Origin: an uncultured Parabacteroides sp. | Lineage (GTDB): Bacteria > Bacteroidota > Bacteroidia > Bacteroidales > Tannerellaceae | Direction: 5' to 3' | Assembly (NCBI GenBank): GCA_944325335.1 | Contig: CALUZR010000029.1 | Span: forward strand, 1-42,601 | Length of the DNA: 42,601 nt | In this document: one piece after another, positions 33,303 to 41,368 of the stretch | Position numbering within the stretch: position 1 is the first letter of the stretch | Layout of the letters: every line of letters starts with the position of its first letter | The notes under the pieces: model-generated | Database searches by the model: none | What the model was told of the DNA's origin: nothing | The model's input: the letters and a program-made list of their open reading frames with translations, nothing else | Position numbers and translations under genes: made by a program

Positions 33303-35663
33303 ATGAAGAATCTATTGACTGTAACGCTGCTGACAGCCTTGGCGGCGTCGTCCGTAGCCCAGACGCGGACAGATATCTATCACAACGGCTGGATCGACTT
33401 CAATAAGAATGGGCAAAAGGATATTTACGAGGATCCGAAGCAGCCGATCGAGGCGCGAATCGATAACCTCTTGCAGCAAATGACGTTCGAGGAGAAGACG
33501 TGCCAGCTGGCCACGCTCTATGGTTATGGCGCCGTCTCGAAGGACTCGCTCCCCACGCCAGCGTGGAAAACGAGCATTTGGAAGGATGGAATCGGAAACG
33601 TGGACGAACAACTCAACGGCGAGTGGAAGCGGACGTCATGGGAGTTCCCGTACTCGAACCACCCGGTGGCCATGAACATGGTGCAGGCTTTCTTCGTGGA
33701 GGAAACGCGTTTAGGCATCCCAGCCGATATGACGAACGAGGGAATCCGCGGTTTGAAGCATGAAAAATCCACGTTCTTTCCTGCACAGATCGGACAGGGG
33801 AGCACATGGGACAGAGACCTGGTGCGCCGCATCGGCGAGATAACCGGCAAAGAAGCAAGGGCTTTAGGCTACACAAATGTCTATTCACCGATCTTGGATC
33901 TGGCGCGAGATCCTCGATGGGGACGCACGGTCGAGACCTACGGGGAGGATCCCTATTTGGTAGGTGAATTGGGCCGGCAACAGGTCCTCGGTATCCAGGA
34001 GCAGCGGGTGGTCTCTACCCCGAAGCACTTCTCGATTTATGGCGTTCCCGCGGGCGGGCGCGACGGTTATTCGCGGACGGACCCGCATGCTACGCCCCAG
34101 GAGGTGCATGAACTCCACCTCGAGCCCTTCCGCATCGCTTTCCAGGAGGCGGGAGCGCTTGGGACCATGGTCTCGATGAATGATTACAACGGCACGCCGA
34201 TGAGCTCGAGTTCCTACTTTTTGACGGAGCTGATGCGCAATCAGTGGGGCTTTAAAGGATATATCGTCTCGGACAGTTGGGGAAATGACCAAAACCAGGT
34301 CCTTTACCACGTGGCGGATAGTCCGGAAGCCTCCATCGCGCAAGAAATCAACGCGGGCACCAACGTTCGTACCTATTTCGAGCTCCCGGAAGACTTCCTC
34401 ATCCCCTTGCGCCAGGCGGTAAAAGACGGGCTTATATCTGAAGAGACCCTAAACCAGCGGGTACGGGAAGTCCTCTACGTCAAGTTCTGGCTCGGCCTTT
34501 TCGACGAACCTTATACCAAGGACCCCAAGGCGGCAGACCAAATCGTGAACAATGACGAACACCGGAAGGTGGCGCTACAGGCCGCCCGCGAATCGGTCGT
34601 GCTGCTAAAGAATGACGGCCTCTTGCCACTCAATAGAGACTCCATCCACCACGTGGCGGTGATTGGTCCGCTTGCCGACGATGCTAAATCGCTGATGTGC
34701 CGGTATGGCTCGCATAATCCTCGGGTCGTAACGGGTTTGGAGGGGATTCAAAACCTCTTAGGGGAGAACGTAAAGGTTTCCTACGCGAAGGGATGCAACG
34801 TCCGCGATCGCCACTTCCCCGAAAGCGATATCATGTATTTTGAACTGAGTGAGAAAGAAAAAGAAGAGATAGAAAAGGCCGCGGAAACCGCCCGGAACGC
34901 CGATGTGGCCATCGTCTACGTCGGTGACGACGTCCGCACCATCGGGGAATCCCGGAGCCGCGTCTCGTTAGACCTCCCCGGGCGGCAGAAAGAGCTTGTA
35001 CGCGCCGTGCAGGCGACCGGGACGCCTACGATCCTCGTGATGTTCAACGGTCGGCCGGTTACGATCAACTGGGAAGACAAGCATCTGCCTGCCATCATCG
35101 AGGCATGGTATCCAGGCGAATACTCGGGCCAGGCCGTGGCGGAGATCCTCTTCGGAGAGGTGAACCCGAGCGGGAAACTTCCCGTTACGTTCCCGAAATC
35201 GGTGGGACAAATCCCGTGGGCGTTTCCCTTCAAGCCGGGATCGACGGGCCGTGGTTTCGCGCGGGTGTCGGGAGATTTATATCCTTTCGGCCACGGGTTG
35301 AGCTATACCACGTTCGAGTTCTCGGATTTAAAAATCTGGAACCCGGAAATCAGCGACGGCGATACCCTGAAAGTAACCTGCAAGGTGAAGAATACGGGTA
35401 AATACGCAGGCGACGAGGTGGCCCAGCTCTACCTCAACGACGAAACCTCTTCCATCTCCCGGTATGAGAAGGAGCTCTGCGGTTTCGAGCGCGTATCGCT
35501 CCAGCCCGGGGAGGAAAAGACGGTTACCTTCCGCGTAGACCGCCGCGCCTACGGCATGTATGATGCAAATAATAAATTTATTGTGGAACTGGGGAAATTC
35601 ACCCTTTATGTGGGGAATTCCTCGCAGTCTACCCCTCTAACTAACACATTCTATGTTCACTAA
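33303..35663 (+). CDS. GH3 family glycoside hydrolase (beta-glucosidase/xylosidase-like)
   Basis: 786 residues with a signal peptide (cleaved near SSVAQ). The GH3 N-terminal barrel covers about 45-400: TNEGIRG, DPRWGRTVETYGEDP, TPKHFSIYG, and the nucleophile Asp324 in IVSDSWG (one residue more than the common SDW). The C-terminal alpha/beta domain (about 430-650) and a fibronectin-like end (about 680-770) follow. An acidic DFNKNGQKDIYED stretch near residue 32 resembles a calcium-binding loop. It releases terminal sugars from beta-linked glycosides in the periplasm. The sugar cannot be told. PUL 2 enzyme gene; its end overlaps the next gene by 11 bases. Confidence 0.9.
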   Translation: MKNLLTVTLLTALAASSVAQTRTDIYHNGWIDFNKNGQKDIYEDPKQPIEARIDNLLQQMTFEEKTCQLATLYGYGAVSKDSLPTPAWKTSIWKDGIGNVDEQLNGEWKRTSWEFPYSNHPVAMNMVQAFFVEETRLGIPADMTNEGIRGLKHEKSTFFPAQIGQGSTWDRDLVRRIGEITGKEARALGYTNVYSPILDLARDPRWGRTVETYGEDPYLVGELGRQQVLGIQEQRVVSTPKHFSIYGVPAGGRDGYSRTDPHATPQEVHELHLEPFRIAFQEAGALGTMVSMNDYNGTPMSSSSYFLTELMRNQWGFKGYIVSDSWGNDQNQVLYHVADSPEASIAQEINAGTNVRTYFELPEDFLIPLRQAVKDGLISEETLNQRVREVLYVKFWLGLFDEPYTKDPKAADQIVNNDEHRKVALQAARESVVLLKNDGLLPLNRDSIHHVAVIGPLADDAKSLMCRYGSHNPRVVTGLEGIQNLLGENVKVSYAKGCNVRDRHFPESDIMYFELSEKEKEEIEKAAETARNADVAIVYVGDDVRTIGESRSRVSLDLPGRQKELVRAVQATGTPTILVMFNGRPVTINWEDKHLPAIIEAWYPGEYSGQAVAEILFGEVNPSGKLPVTFPKSVGQIPWAFPFKPGSTGRGFARVSGDLYPFGHGLSYTTFEFSDLKIWNPEISDGDTLKVTCKVKNTGKYAGDEVAQLYLNDETSSISRYEKELCGFERVSLQPGEEKTVTFRVDRRAYGMYDANNKFIVELGKFTLYVGNSSQSTPLTNTFYVH

Positions 35664-36099
35664 AATTTCTATCACATTTCTCTTGTCTATCCTCGCGCTG
35701 CTCCCTGGAGCGGCGCAGGATTGGCTTGGGCAGACCCGCGCCGACATCCGCACGGGCATTACCGGCAAAGGAACCGCCGCCGAGGTCCTGGAAGAGACCG
35801 ACACGACGCTGACCCTCCGTTGCGAAGAGGAGGACGAGCGCTGCCGCAAGTTTGACGTCCGCTACGAGTTTTCCTTCGCCGCCGACGCGTGTACGGCCTA
35901 TCGCCGCATCTTGCCGCTCCATAGTTACTGGGCCATCACGATGCAAGACCTCATCCTGCAGGAGGAAGGCACTCCCTCCGGCGAGGATTTGGATATCGAC
36001 GGGGAGACGCTGGCTTCAGACTACGACTTCGAGGATTTCACCCTCCATTTCTCGGTGGAAAACGGATGCCTCGTGGCAGAATTCAGGCGCAAAGAATAA
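35653..36099 (+). CDS. Small secreted protein of unknown function
   Basis: 148 residues with a signal peptide (MFTKISITFLLSILALLPGAAQ). The mature part is acidic, with a Glu/Asp run (CEEEDERCRKFDVRYEF) and three cysteines. I do not recognise a family. Its ATG lies inside the last codons of GH3 in another frame, an 11-base overlap that implies coupled translation, so it probably works with GH3 or in the same glycan step. Two hairpins follow: an imperfect 9-bp one at 36122-36143 and the terminator. Confidence 0.75.
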   Translation: MFTKISITFLLSILALLPGAAQDWLGQTRADIRTGITGKGTAAEVLEETDTTLTLRCEEEDERCRKFDVRYEFSFAADACTAYRRILPLHSYWAITMQDLILQEEGTPSGEDLDIDGETLASDYDFEDFTLHFSVENGCLVAEFRRKE

Positions 36100-36151
36100 G
36101 TAACCATCGCTATACACTTTCCGGGAGGCGCAATCGCTTCCCGATACAACA

Positions 36152-36180
36152 AAAAAGGCTGTCATCACGACAGCCTTTTT
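36152..36180. terminator. Bidirectional intrinsic terminator after PUL 2
   Basis: AAAAAGGCTGTC pairs perfectly with GACAGCCTTTTT (12 bp, 5-base loop). The T-run on the plus strand ends PUL 2; the mirrored T-run on the minus strand can end the convergent gene at 36227. Confidence 0.88.
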
Positions 36181-36226
36181 CCGTTCCAAACAATTTCTAT
36201 GGAAGAAATTCAAATGTATTAACTTT

Positions 36227-37357
36227 TCAAGTCAATGTGATTGTTTCTGGATATTTGATGATGGTAGCCTCTTCCGTGCCGTTGGAATAGGTTTCAATCT
36301 GGAATTGATATTGTCCTTCGGCCGCATCGTACATCATCGTAAATTCAATCCGTGTATCTGTATTTACCAGGAGGGCCGATGCCTCGTGGGGCATCCGCTG
36401 GTCCACGTAACTGATTAGCACAAGCGCCGCCTTCTTTCCTTTGGGCGAATCGACGAGTTTAAGCCCTGTTCCCTCGACTACAGCTGTTTTATTCCGGGCG
36501 AAATGAAGCGGATGCTCCTCATCGCCTCCCTCCTTCTGGTAGAAAGCCGTGATTTTCGGTTGCACGGGTTCGGGCTCCGGTTCCGGCTCGGGCGTCGGGG
36601 TGTTATCTTTCCCTTTCGTGGCCAGGCCGAGGCGGGTGCGGACGGTGCGGTCGTGCTGGTAGAGCAATCCGTTTATATTATTAATCATCGTCGATAGCGC
36701 CGTCTCCGTCTCGGGGTTCTTGGTAGAAAGCGCGTTGACGGTATAATACGAGTTGATCGCGAGGGCTAATTGGCGAAACGCCTCGTCGGTCTGCGGTCGG
36801 AGCTGTTTCATGCTGGCCGACGTGTTCAGCAGGTTCATTTCCCTCGTGCGTTCTACATATAATGTATTATAGAGGTCGTTCGCCTCCTTGGCTTTCGTGA
36901 GCGCGGGGGTGAGATGAAGAAGTTCCACATCCGCTGCGCAGGATTCCTCTTGCAACTTGTCGTAGAGGTCGTTCAAGATCGCGGTTTCCTCCTCGTAAGG
37001 CTTCGAGGCCGCGCCGCGCGATGGCTTGATGACCCGGGCCAATCGCTTCGCCGCCTCCATTTGTTCCTCGTCCAGGCAGAAGCTGACATAGACGTCCACG
37101 ATATTGGCGATGAAATAAAAGCCATTGTCCCGGACGCGGTCCGTCGTCAGCATCTTCTCCGTCTGCGTGAAAGAGGTATTGACCTGGAAACAGTTCGTCT
37201 CCCTTCCTACGGCCGCGGCGTAATTATTCCGGGGGGTGAGGAAGCCTTGCGCCTCTGCCACCTCTTCGGGCACCTCCGCCAGCAGGTTGGTGTGGAGGAG
37301 GACATGCTCCGCGTTGCGCGAGTTCGTAAATGAAAAATCAGCGGGTATGTTTAACAT
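36227..37357 (-). CDS. DUF6261-like protein with DUF4469-like C-terminal domain
   Basis: 376 residues, no signal peptide. Residues about 10-250 are helical and resemble DUF6261 (AEHVLLHTNLLAEVPEEV, KPYEEETAILNDLYDKL, LRPQTDEAFRQLALAIN). A linker TPTPEPEPEPEPVQP at about 260 joins a beta-rich domain (about 275-376) like the fragment at the window start. Function unknown; DUF6261 proteins are common in Bacteroidales and have no established role. TAACTTTA about 41 bases upstream is an imperfect -7 box. The 40-base repeat array lies about 115 bases upstream. Confidence 0.75.
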   Translation of the reverse strand: MLNIPADFSFTNSRNAEHVLLHTNLLAEVPEEVAEAQGFLTPRNNYAAAVGRETNCFQVNTSFTQTEKMLTTDRVRDNGFYFIANIVDVYVSFCLDEEQMEAAKRLARVIKPSRGAASKPYEEETAILNDLYDKLQEESCAADVELLHLTPALTKAKEANDLYNTLYVERTREMNLLNTSASMKQLRPQTDEAFRQLALAINSYYTVNALSTKNPETETALSTMINNINGLLYQHDRTVRTRLGLATKGKDNTPTPEPEPEPEPVQPKITAFYQKEGGDEEHPLHFARNKTAVVEGTGLKLVDSPKGKKAALVLISYVDQRMPHEASALLVNTDTRIEFTMMYDAAEGQYQFQIETYSNGTEEATIIKYPETITLT

Positions 37358-37470
37358 AGTATCTCCTTTCTACTTGATGAATTATTTTTTCTGGGGGTAA
37401 AGTTACCATTTAAATTCATTCCTTGCAAGAAAAATCGAAAAAAAATTTTTCAAGCTCATTTTTTTGCCTG

Positions 37471-37670
37471 GATTTTCCTTCCACAGCGTGGAAACACATT
37501 CCAGCTCCTATAAAGCGCTGGAACGCCATTTCCCTCCATTCCAGCTCCTGGATTTTCCTTTCACGGCGTGGAAGCACATTTCAGCTCCTGGATTTTCCTT
37601 CCACGGCGTGGAAGCATATTCCAGCTCCTGGAAAGTGTGGAAACGGCGTTTCCCTCCGTTCCAGACACTG
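37471..37670. repeat. Tandem array of 40-base palindrome-bearing units (5 copies)
   Basis: Units start at 37471, 37511, 37551, 37591 and 37631. Three units carry TTCCACGGCGTGGAA (or close variants), an odd palindrome, and CCAGCTCCTGG across the unit border; units 2 and 5 are a second type with GGAACGCCATTTCCCTCC or a close variant. It fills most of the 361-base gap between two minus-strand genes; the rest is A/T-rich sequence. Confidence 0.85.
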
Positions 37671-37718
37671 GAAGCGACAAAAAGTAGCTCGGACTCCATT
37701 CCAGGAAAATTTCTGCCG

Positions 37719-38075
37719 CTAAATTTCGTTTTTTCCTCGTGGCGGCGTTGTGGCGTTCCCTTTTAGGGAGAAGAGATTGGCGCAAAGATGGCGGAGCGCG
37801 TCTAAAGGATAATGAAACAGCATGCGAGGGCCGCTAAAGCGCATCACCTCTCGCATCTTCGCCCGCATGGCCGGTTTATAGCAATGGACGGTGCAGCGCT
37901 GGCATGATGGTTTATTTTCCCCGAACGGACAGCGGTTCAGCCGCGTGCAGGCATACGCCAAGAGGGTATCACACGCGGCGCATCGCCTCGCGTTTCCTTC
38001 CTTCAGCCGGCAGTAGAGGTCGATCATGCGCCGGACGGTTCGCTTTTCCCGCTCAATTCTGGACACTTTCCCCAT
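37719..38075 (-). CDS. ygbA: YgbA-family protein (nitrous-oxide-stimulated promoter family)
   Basis: 118 residues, cytoplasmic. The core RMIDLYCRLKEG, RRCAACDTLLAYA, NRCPFGENKPSCQRC, VHCYKPAMR and MRFSGPRMLFHYP is a strong match to YgbA as I know it. The conserved cysteines (CxxC, C, C, CxxC, C) suggest a metal or iron-sulfur site. In enterobacteria the gene belongs to the nitrosative-stress response; regulation here is unknown. Strong own promoter with a very short leader. The end of the gene meets the 40-base array. Confidence 0.85.
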   Translation of the reverse strand: MGKVSRIEREKRTVRRMIDLYCRLKEGNARRCAACDTLLAYACTRLNRCPFGENKPSCQRCTVHCYKPAMRAKMREVMRFSGPRMLFHYPLDALRHLCANLFSLKGNATTPPRGKNEI

Positions 38076-38097
38076 TTTTTTCTCTATCTTTGCACGG

Positions 38098-38128
38098 CAA
38101 ATATACGAAAAGTTAGGTTATTTACAAA
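38098..38128 (-). promoter_or_regulatory. Promoter of the YgbA-family gene
   Basis: On the minus strand TTTG at 38128-38125, a 19-base spacer, then TATATTTG at 38105-38098: a full Bacteroidota consensus, 23 bases from the start codon. Confidence 0.7.
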
Positions 38129-38168
38129 AGAATAAAACAGAAATATGTCTGGGAAAGGAATTTGTATG

Positions 38169-38176
38169 TATATTTG
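38169..38176 (+). promoter_or_regulatory. Probable -7 box of the DUF4160/DUF2442 pair
   Basis: TATATTTG, an exact TAnnTTTG match 20 bases before the DUF4160 start. The upstream box is unclear. Confidence 0.5.
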
Positions 38177-38196
38177 TAGTATAAAATAGAAAGAAT

Positions 38197-38430
38197 ATGC
38201 CGACTGTTTTTGATATATTTGGAATACGCGGGTATTTTTTTTCTGGCGACCATCTTCCGATACATTTACATATCACCAAAGGAGATGCGAATGCGAAGAT
38301 ACAGGTCGACCCAGAAATAAAAGTTTTATCTAACTCCGGCTTGAAGGCGAAAGAGCTTTCCATTGCGCTGGATTTGGTTAAGATGTACCGGAATGAGATC
38401 ATAGAATTGTGGAACGAATATTGTAAATAA
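38197..38430 (+). CDS. DUF4160 domain protein (probable toxin-antitoxin partner)
   Basis: 77 residues. The family pattern is clear: MPTVFDIFGIRGYFFSGDH, then LPIHLHITKGDANAKI with two conserved His, and a C-terminal helix ending in IIELWNEY. DUF4160 genes commonly sit next to DUF2442 genes and are suspected toxin-antitoxin components. The partner starts 2 bases after this stop, so the two are translated together. Which one is the toxin is not known to me. Confidence 0.85.
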   Translation: MPTVFDIFGIRGYFFSGDHLPIHLHITKGDANAKIQVDPEIKVLSNSGLKAKELSIALDLVKMYRNEIIELWNEYCK

Positions 38431-38432
38431 AT

Positions 38433-38855
38433 ATGGAAAAGATTATAAATGTATGGTTCACGGCAGAGCGGATATACATCCGCACGGATGCGGACAAGAT
38501 CTACAGCCTCCCGCTCGAGGTATTCCCGATTTTGAAAGAGGCTTCCGGGCCGCAGCGTGAAGATTTCACGATTGAAATGGGGGGCGAAGCGCTTCGATGG
38601 AAAGCCTTGGATGAGGACATCCATATCTCCAGCTTTTTTGAGCCGGAAACAGTGAATTATGATAATGAGGTGAACCGGCTGCTCTCGCAGTTCCCCTACC
38701 TCGACATGAAAGCCTTTGCCGCCTATTTAGGCATGCATTGGACCAAGCTCGCCCGCTTCCGGTACGGTGTATGGACACCGACGGCGGAGACTTTGGAAAA
38801 AATCAAGAATGGCATTAAAAAAATCGGGAATGAAATGGCTGCAGCCACATTCTGA
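38433..38855 (+). CDS. DUF2442 protein with C-terminal helix-turn-helix-like region
   Basis: 140 residues. Residues about 1-75 fit DUF2442 (VWFTAERIYIRTDADKIYSLPL, ALDEDIHISSFF). Residues about 90-135 look like a DNA-binding helix-turn-helix (MKAFAAYLGMHWTKLARFRYG, TAETLEKIKNGIKKI), which would let the pair repress its own promoter, as antitoxins do. Overlaps in function with the DUF4160 gene 2 bases upstream are inferred from the frequent pairing of these families. Confidence 0.82.
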   Translation: MEKIINVWFTAERIYIRTDADKIYSLPLEVFPILKEASGPQREDFTIEMGGEALRWKALDEDIHISSFFEPETVNYDNEVNRLLSQFPYLDMKAFAAYLGMHWTKLARFRYGVWTPTAETLEKIKNGIKKIGNEMAAATF

Positions 38856-38920
38856 ACCGTAGCGGATAGTGGGAACCGGAAATATGCAGACGCGAGCCAA
38901 CCGAAAGCGCCCCCACGCGG

Positions 38921-38955
38921 AAAATAAAAAAGCAGCTACCCGGAAAGGTAACTGC
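38921..38955 (-). terminator. Intrinsic terminator of tRNA-Gly
   Basis: On the minus strand GCAGTTACC pairs with GGTAGCTGC (one G-U), followed by TTTTTTATTTT, 14 bases beyond the tRNA 3' end. Confidence 0.8.
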
Positions 38956-38968
38956 TCAACGTTTAGGG

Positions 38969-39041
38969 AGCGGCAAACGGGACTCGAACCCGCGACCCTT
39001 AGCTTGGGAAGCTAATGCTCTACCAACTGAGCTACTGCCGC
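38969..39041 (-). tRNA. tRNA-Gly (anticodon CCC)
   Basis: 73 bases that fold into a full cloverleaf: 7-bp acceptor stem GCGGCAG/TTGCCGC (with one G-U), D stem GCTC/GAGC, anticodon stem TTAGC/GCTAA with loop TTCCCAA, T arm GCGGG-TTCGAGT-CCCGT. U73, G1-C72 and C2-G71 are glycine identity features. The CCA end is not encoded. Confidence 0.95.
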
Positions 39042-39051
39042 GATTGCACTG

Positions 39052-39083
39052 CAAATATACGACATTATTCTATTTCTACGCAA
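39052..39083 (-). promoter_or_regulatory. Promoter of tRNA-Gly
   Basis: On the minus strand TTG at 39083-39081, a 21-base spacer and TATATTTG at 39059-39052; transcription would begin a few bases before the tRNA. Confidence 0.65.
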
Positions 39084-39117
39084 GTTTTAGTGTATAAAAA
39101 ATCTAAATAATGACAAG

Positions 39118-39885
39118 ATGGAGAAATTAACATTGGTAAAAGTGGGCGGAAAGATTGTGGAAGAGGCTGATACTCTGAAACAATTACTGGAAGACTTCGC
39201 CCAGATCGAGGGACACAAGGTTTTGGTGCATGGCGGGGGGCGCTCGGCGACGAAGGTCGCGGCGCAGCTGGGCATCGAGAGCCGGATGGTGGACGGCCGG
39301 AGAATTACGGATGCCGAGATGCTGAAGGTCGTGGCGATGGTGTACGGCGGCCTGGTGAATAAGAGCATCGTGGCGGGACTGCAGGCTTTGGACGTGAATG
39401 CACTTGGACTGACGGGCGCGGACATGAACCTGATGCGCTCGGAGAAGCGGCCGGTTAAAGAGGTCGATTATGGTTTCGTAGGGGATGTGAAAGAGGTGAA
39501 TGCCGGTCTCTTGGCGGATTTAATCCGGCGGGGCGTCGTTCCGGTGCTGGCTCCGCTGACGCACGACCGGAAAGGCCATCTATTGAATACCAACGCGGAT
39601 ACCATCGCCGGCGAGGCGGCGAAAGCCCTGGCGGCACATTTTGACGTGACTTTGATGTTTTGCTTTGAGAAGAAAGGCGTTTTGCGGGATGAGAAAGATG
39701 ATGAGAGCGTGATCCCGACGCTGGACCGCGGGATGTTCCAACAATATGTGGAAGAGGGAATTATTCAAGGGGGAATGATCCCGAAATTGGAGAATGCATT
39801 CCAAGCCATCGATGCCGGCGTGAAGGAGGTCGTCATCACGCGCGCGTCAGATATTCACAAGCATACGGGGACACGGGTTTTTTAA
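39118..39885 (+). CDS. argB: Acetylglutamate (or succinylglutamate) kinase
   Basis: 255 residues. It phosphorylates N-acylglutamate in the second step of arginine synthesis. Family motifs: KVGGKIV (phosphate-binding Lys near the start), VHGGGRSATK, DGRRITDAEML, NTNADTIAGE and GGMIPKLENA. It is slightly short, with no N-terminal helix of the arginine-inhibited hexameric type, so feedback control may be absent. Given the ambiguous acyl specificity of the ornithine carbamoyltransferase in this window, acetyl versus succinyl substrate is open. The next gene starts 8 bases downstream. Confidence 0.92.
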   Translation: MEKLTLVKVGGKIVEEADTLKQLLEDFAQIEGHKVLVHGGGRSATKVAAQLGIESRMVDGRRITDAEMLKVVAMVYGGLVNKSIVAGLQALDVNALGLTGADMNLMRSEKRPVKEVDYGFVGDVKEVNAGLLADLIRRGVVPVLAPLTHDRKGHLLNTNADTIAGEAAKALAAHFDVTLMFCFEKKGVLRDEKDDESVIPTLDRGMFQQYVEEGIIQGGMIPKLENAFQAIDAGVKEVVITRASDIHKHTGTRVF

Positions 39886-39893
39886 GCGGCAAG

Positions 39894-41339
39894 ATGGAAA
39901 AAGAAGTGGCTTGTATCTGCGGGGCGGTGCCCCGTATGCCCGAGTTGCAGTTTCCCGAGCCTGTCAACTGGACGATACGGGAAGGGGAGCAATGGGCGGT
40001 AGTAGGACCCAATGGCGCGGGGAAAACGCTGTTGGCGGACCTGCTGCAACGAAAGATAGCGCTTAAAGCCGGGGAAGTCCGCTTGGGAGACGACGCCCCG
40101 GTGCACGAATGGATCCGCAGTATCGCATTCAAAGATATTTATACTTTGGCCGACTGTCGGAACAGTTATTACCAGCAGCGATGGCATGCGACGGAGTCGG
40201 ACGATGTGCCGACGGTCCGCTCGCTGTTGGAACCTTATTTAGGGACGGAAAATTTGCTGGAAATCCTGCAGCTCTTCGGGATAGAGGATTTATTGCCCAA
40301 GAAACTGATTTACCTCTCGAGCGGGGAGTTGCGGAAGTTTCTGATTGCGCGTACGCTCTTGGCGCGCCCGCGTATCCTGATTTTAGACAATCCGTTTATC
40401 GGTTTAGATGCGCCCTCGCGCGATTTATTGGTCGAAATGCTGGAGCGGATTGCGGAATGGCACCATGTACAGGTCGTTTTGCTGTTGTCTAACCCGGCAG
40501 ACATTCCGAAGATGGTAACAGATGTATTGCCTATCAAGCAACGGACTGTCTACCCGCCGAGGAAGCGTGCAGCCTTTTTACAGGACGTGGAACTGATTCG
40601 CGAGCTCTTTCCGGAAGAGGATACGTCGCAGCTGGTACTGCCCGTCGATTTGAACAAGGAGCCGGCTGCACATCAAGTGACTTTCCGCCTAGAAAAGGTC
40701 TCGATACGGTATGGAAAGCGGACGATCCTAAAGGATATCGACTGGGAGGTCCGTAACGGCGAGAAGTGGGCCCTTTTTGGACCGAACGGGGCCGGGAAAT
40801 CCACTTTACTGAGCTTGGTCTATGCCGACAATCCGCAGTCGTATGCCAACACGATGTATTTCTTCGATAAAAAACGCGGGACAGGGGAAAGCATCTGGGA
40901 TATCAAGAAGCGGATTGGCTATGTCTCGCCTGAAATGCATCTCTACTGCATGGAAAATGTGCCTGCGCTGCAAATCGTGGCGTCGGGTTATTTCGATTCG
41001 GTGGGATTGTTTCGCAAGTGCACGGAAGCACAAGAAGAGGGTGCGTTGCGCTGGATGAAGCTGTTTGGGATCGAAGCCTTGTGCGGGCGGTCGTTCCTGA
41101 CGCTGTCGTCGGGCGAGCAACGGTTGGTTCTCCTGGCGCGGGCCTTTGTCAAGGACCCGGATTTAATTATCCTGGACGAACCACTGCATGGATTAGACAT
41201 CTGCAACAAAAGAAAGGCGGCCGCCATCATCGACGCCTTTTGCGCGCGACCGGGAAAGACCTTGGTCTACGTGACGCACTATCCCCATGAATTGCCGGCA
41301 TGCGTCGACAAGCAGATGGTCTTGCAAAAGCATAGCTAA
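39894..41339 (+). CDS. modF: ModF/PhrA-like protein with two ABC ATPase domains
   Basis: 481 residues without membrane segments. Domain 1 (about 8-230): Walker A GPNGAGKT, signature LSSGE, Walker B ILILDNPF. Domain 2 (about 245-480): GPNGAGKS, LSSGEQR, LIILDEP and a switch His in YVTHYPHE. In domain 1 the catalytic Glu after Walker B is Asn and the switch His is missing (LLLSNPAD), so only domain 2 has a full set for hydrolysis. ModF-type proteins are linked to molybdate genes in proteobacteria, but their role is unclear. Here it follows argB by 8 bases, probably in one transcript. An ABC-F translation factor is less likely because the inter-domain linker is short. Confidence 0.75.
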   Translation: MEKEVACICGAVPRMPELQFPEPVNWTIREGEQWAVVGPNGAGKTLLADLLQRKIALKAGEVRLGDDAPVHEWIRSIAFKDIYTLADCRNSYYQQRWHATESDDVPTVRSLLEPYLGTENLLEILQLFGIEDLLPKKLIYLSSGELRKFLIARTLLARPRILILDNPFIGLDAPSRDLLVEMLERIAEWHHVQVVLLLSNPADIPKMVTDVLPIKQRTVYPPRKRAAFLQDVELIRELFPEEDTSQLVLPVDLNKEPAAHQVTFRLEKVSIRYGKRTILKDIDWEVRNGEKWALFGPNGAGKSTLLSLVYADNPQSYANTMYFFDKKRGTGESIWDIKKRIGYVSPEMHLYCMENVPALQIVASGYFDSVGLFRKCTEAQEEGALRWMKLFGIEALCGRSFLTLSSGEQRLVLLARAFVKDPDLIILDEPLHGLDICNKRKAAAIIDAFCARPGKTLVYVTHYPHELPACVDKQMVLQKHS

Positions 41340-41368
41340 GGGGAGCGCTTTAAATCTACACTTAGACC

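Noticed and set aside
38969..39041. Anticodon GGG (proline)
   Set aside because: That came from reading the plus strand; on the coding (minus) strand the loop is TTCCCAA, anticodon CCC, and U73 with G1-C72 fits glycine.
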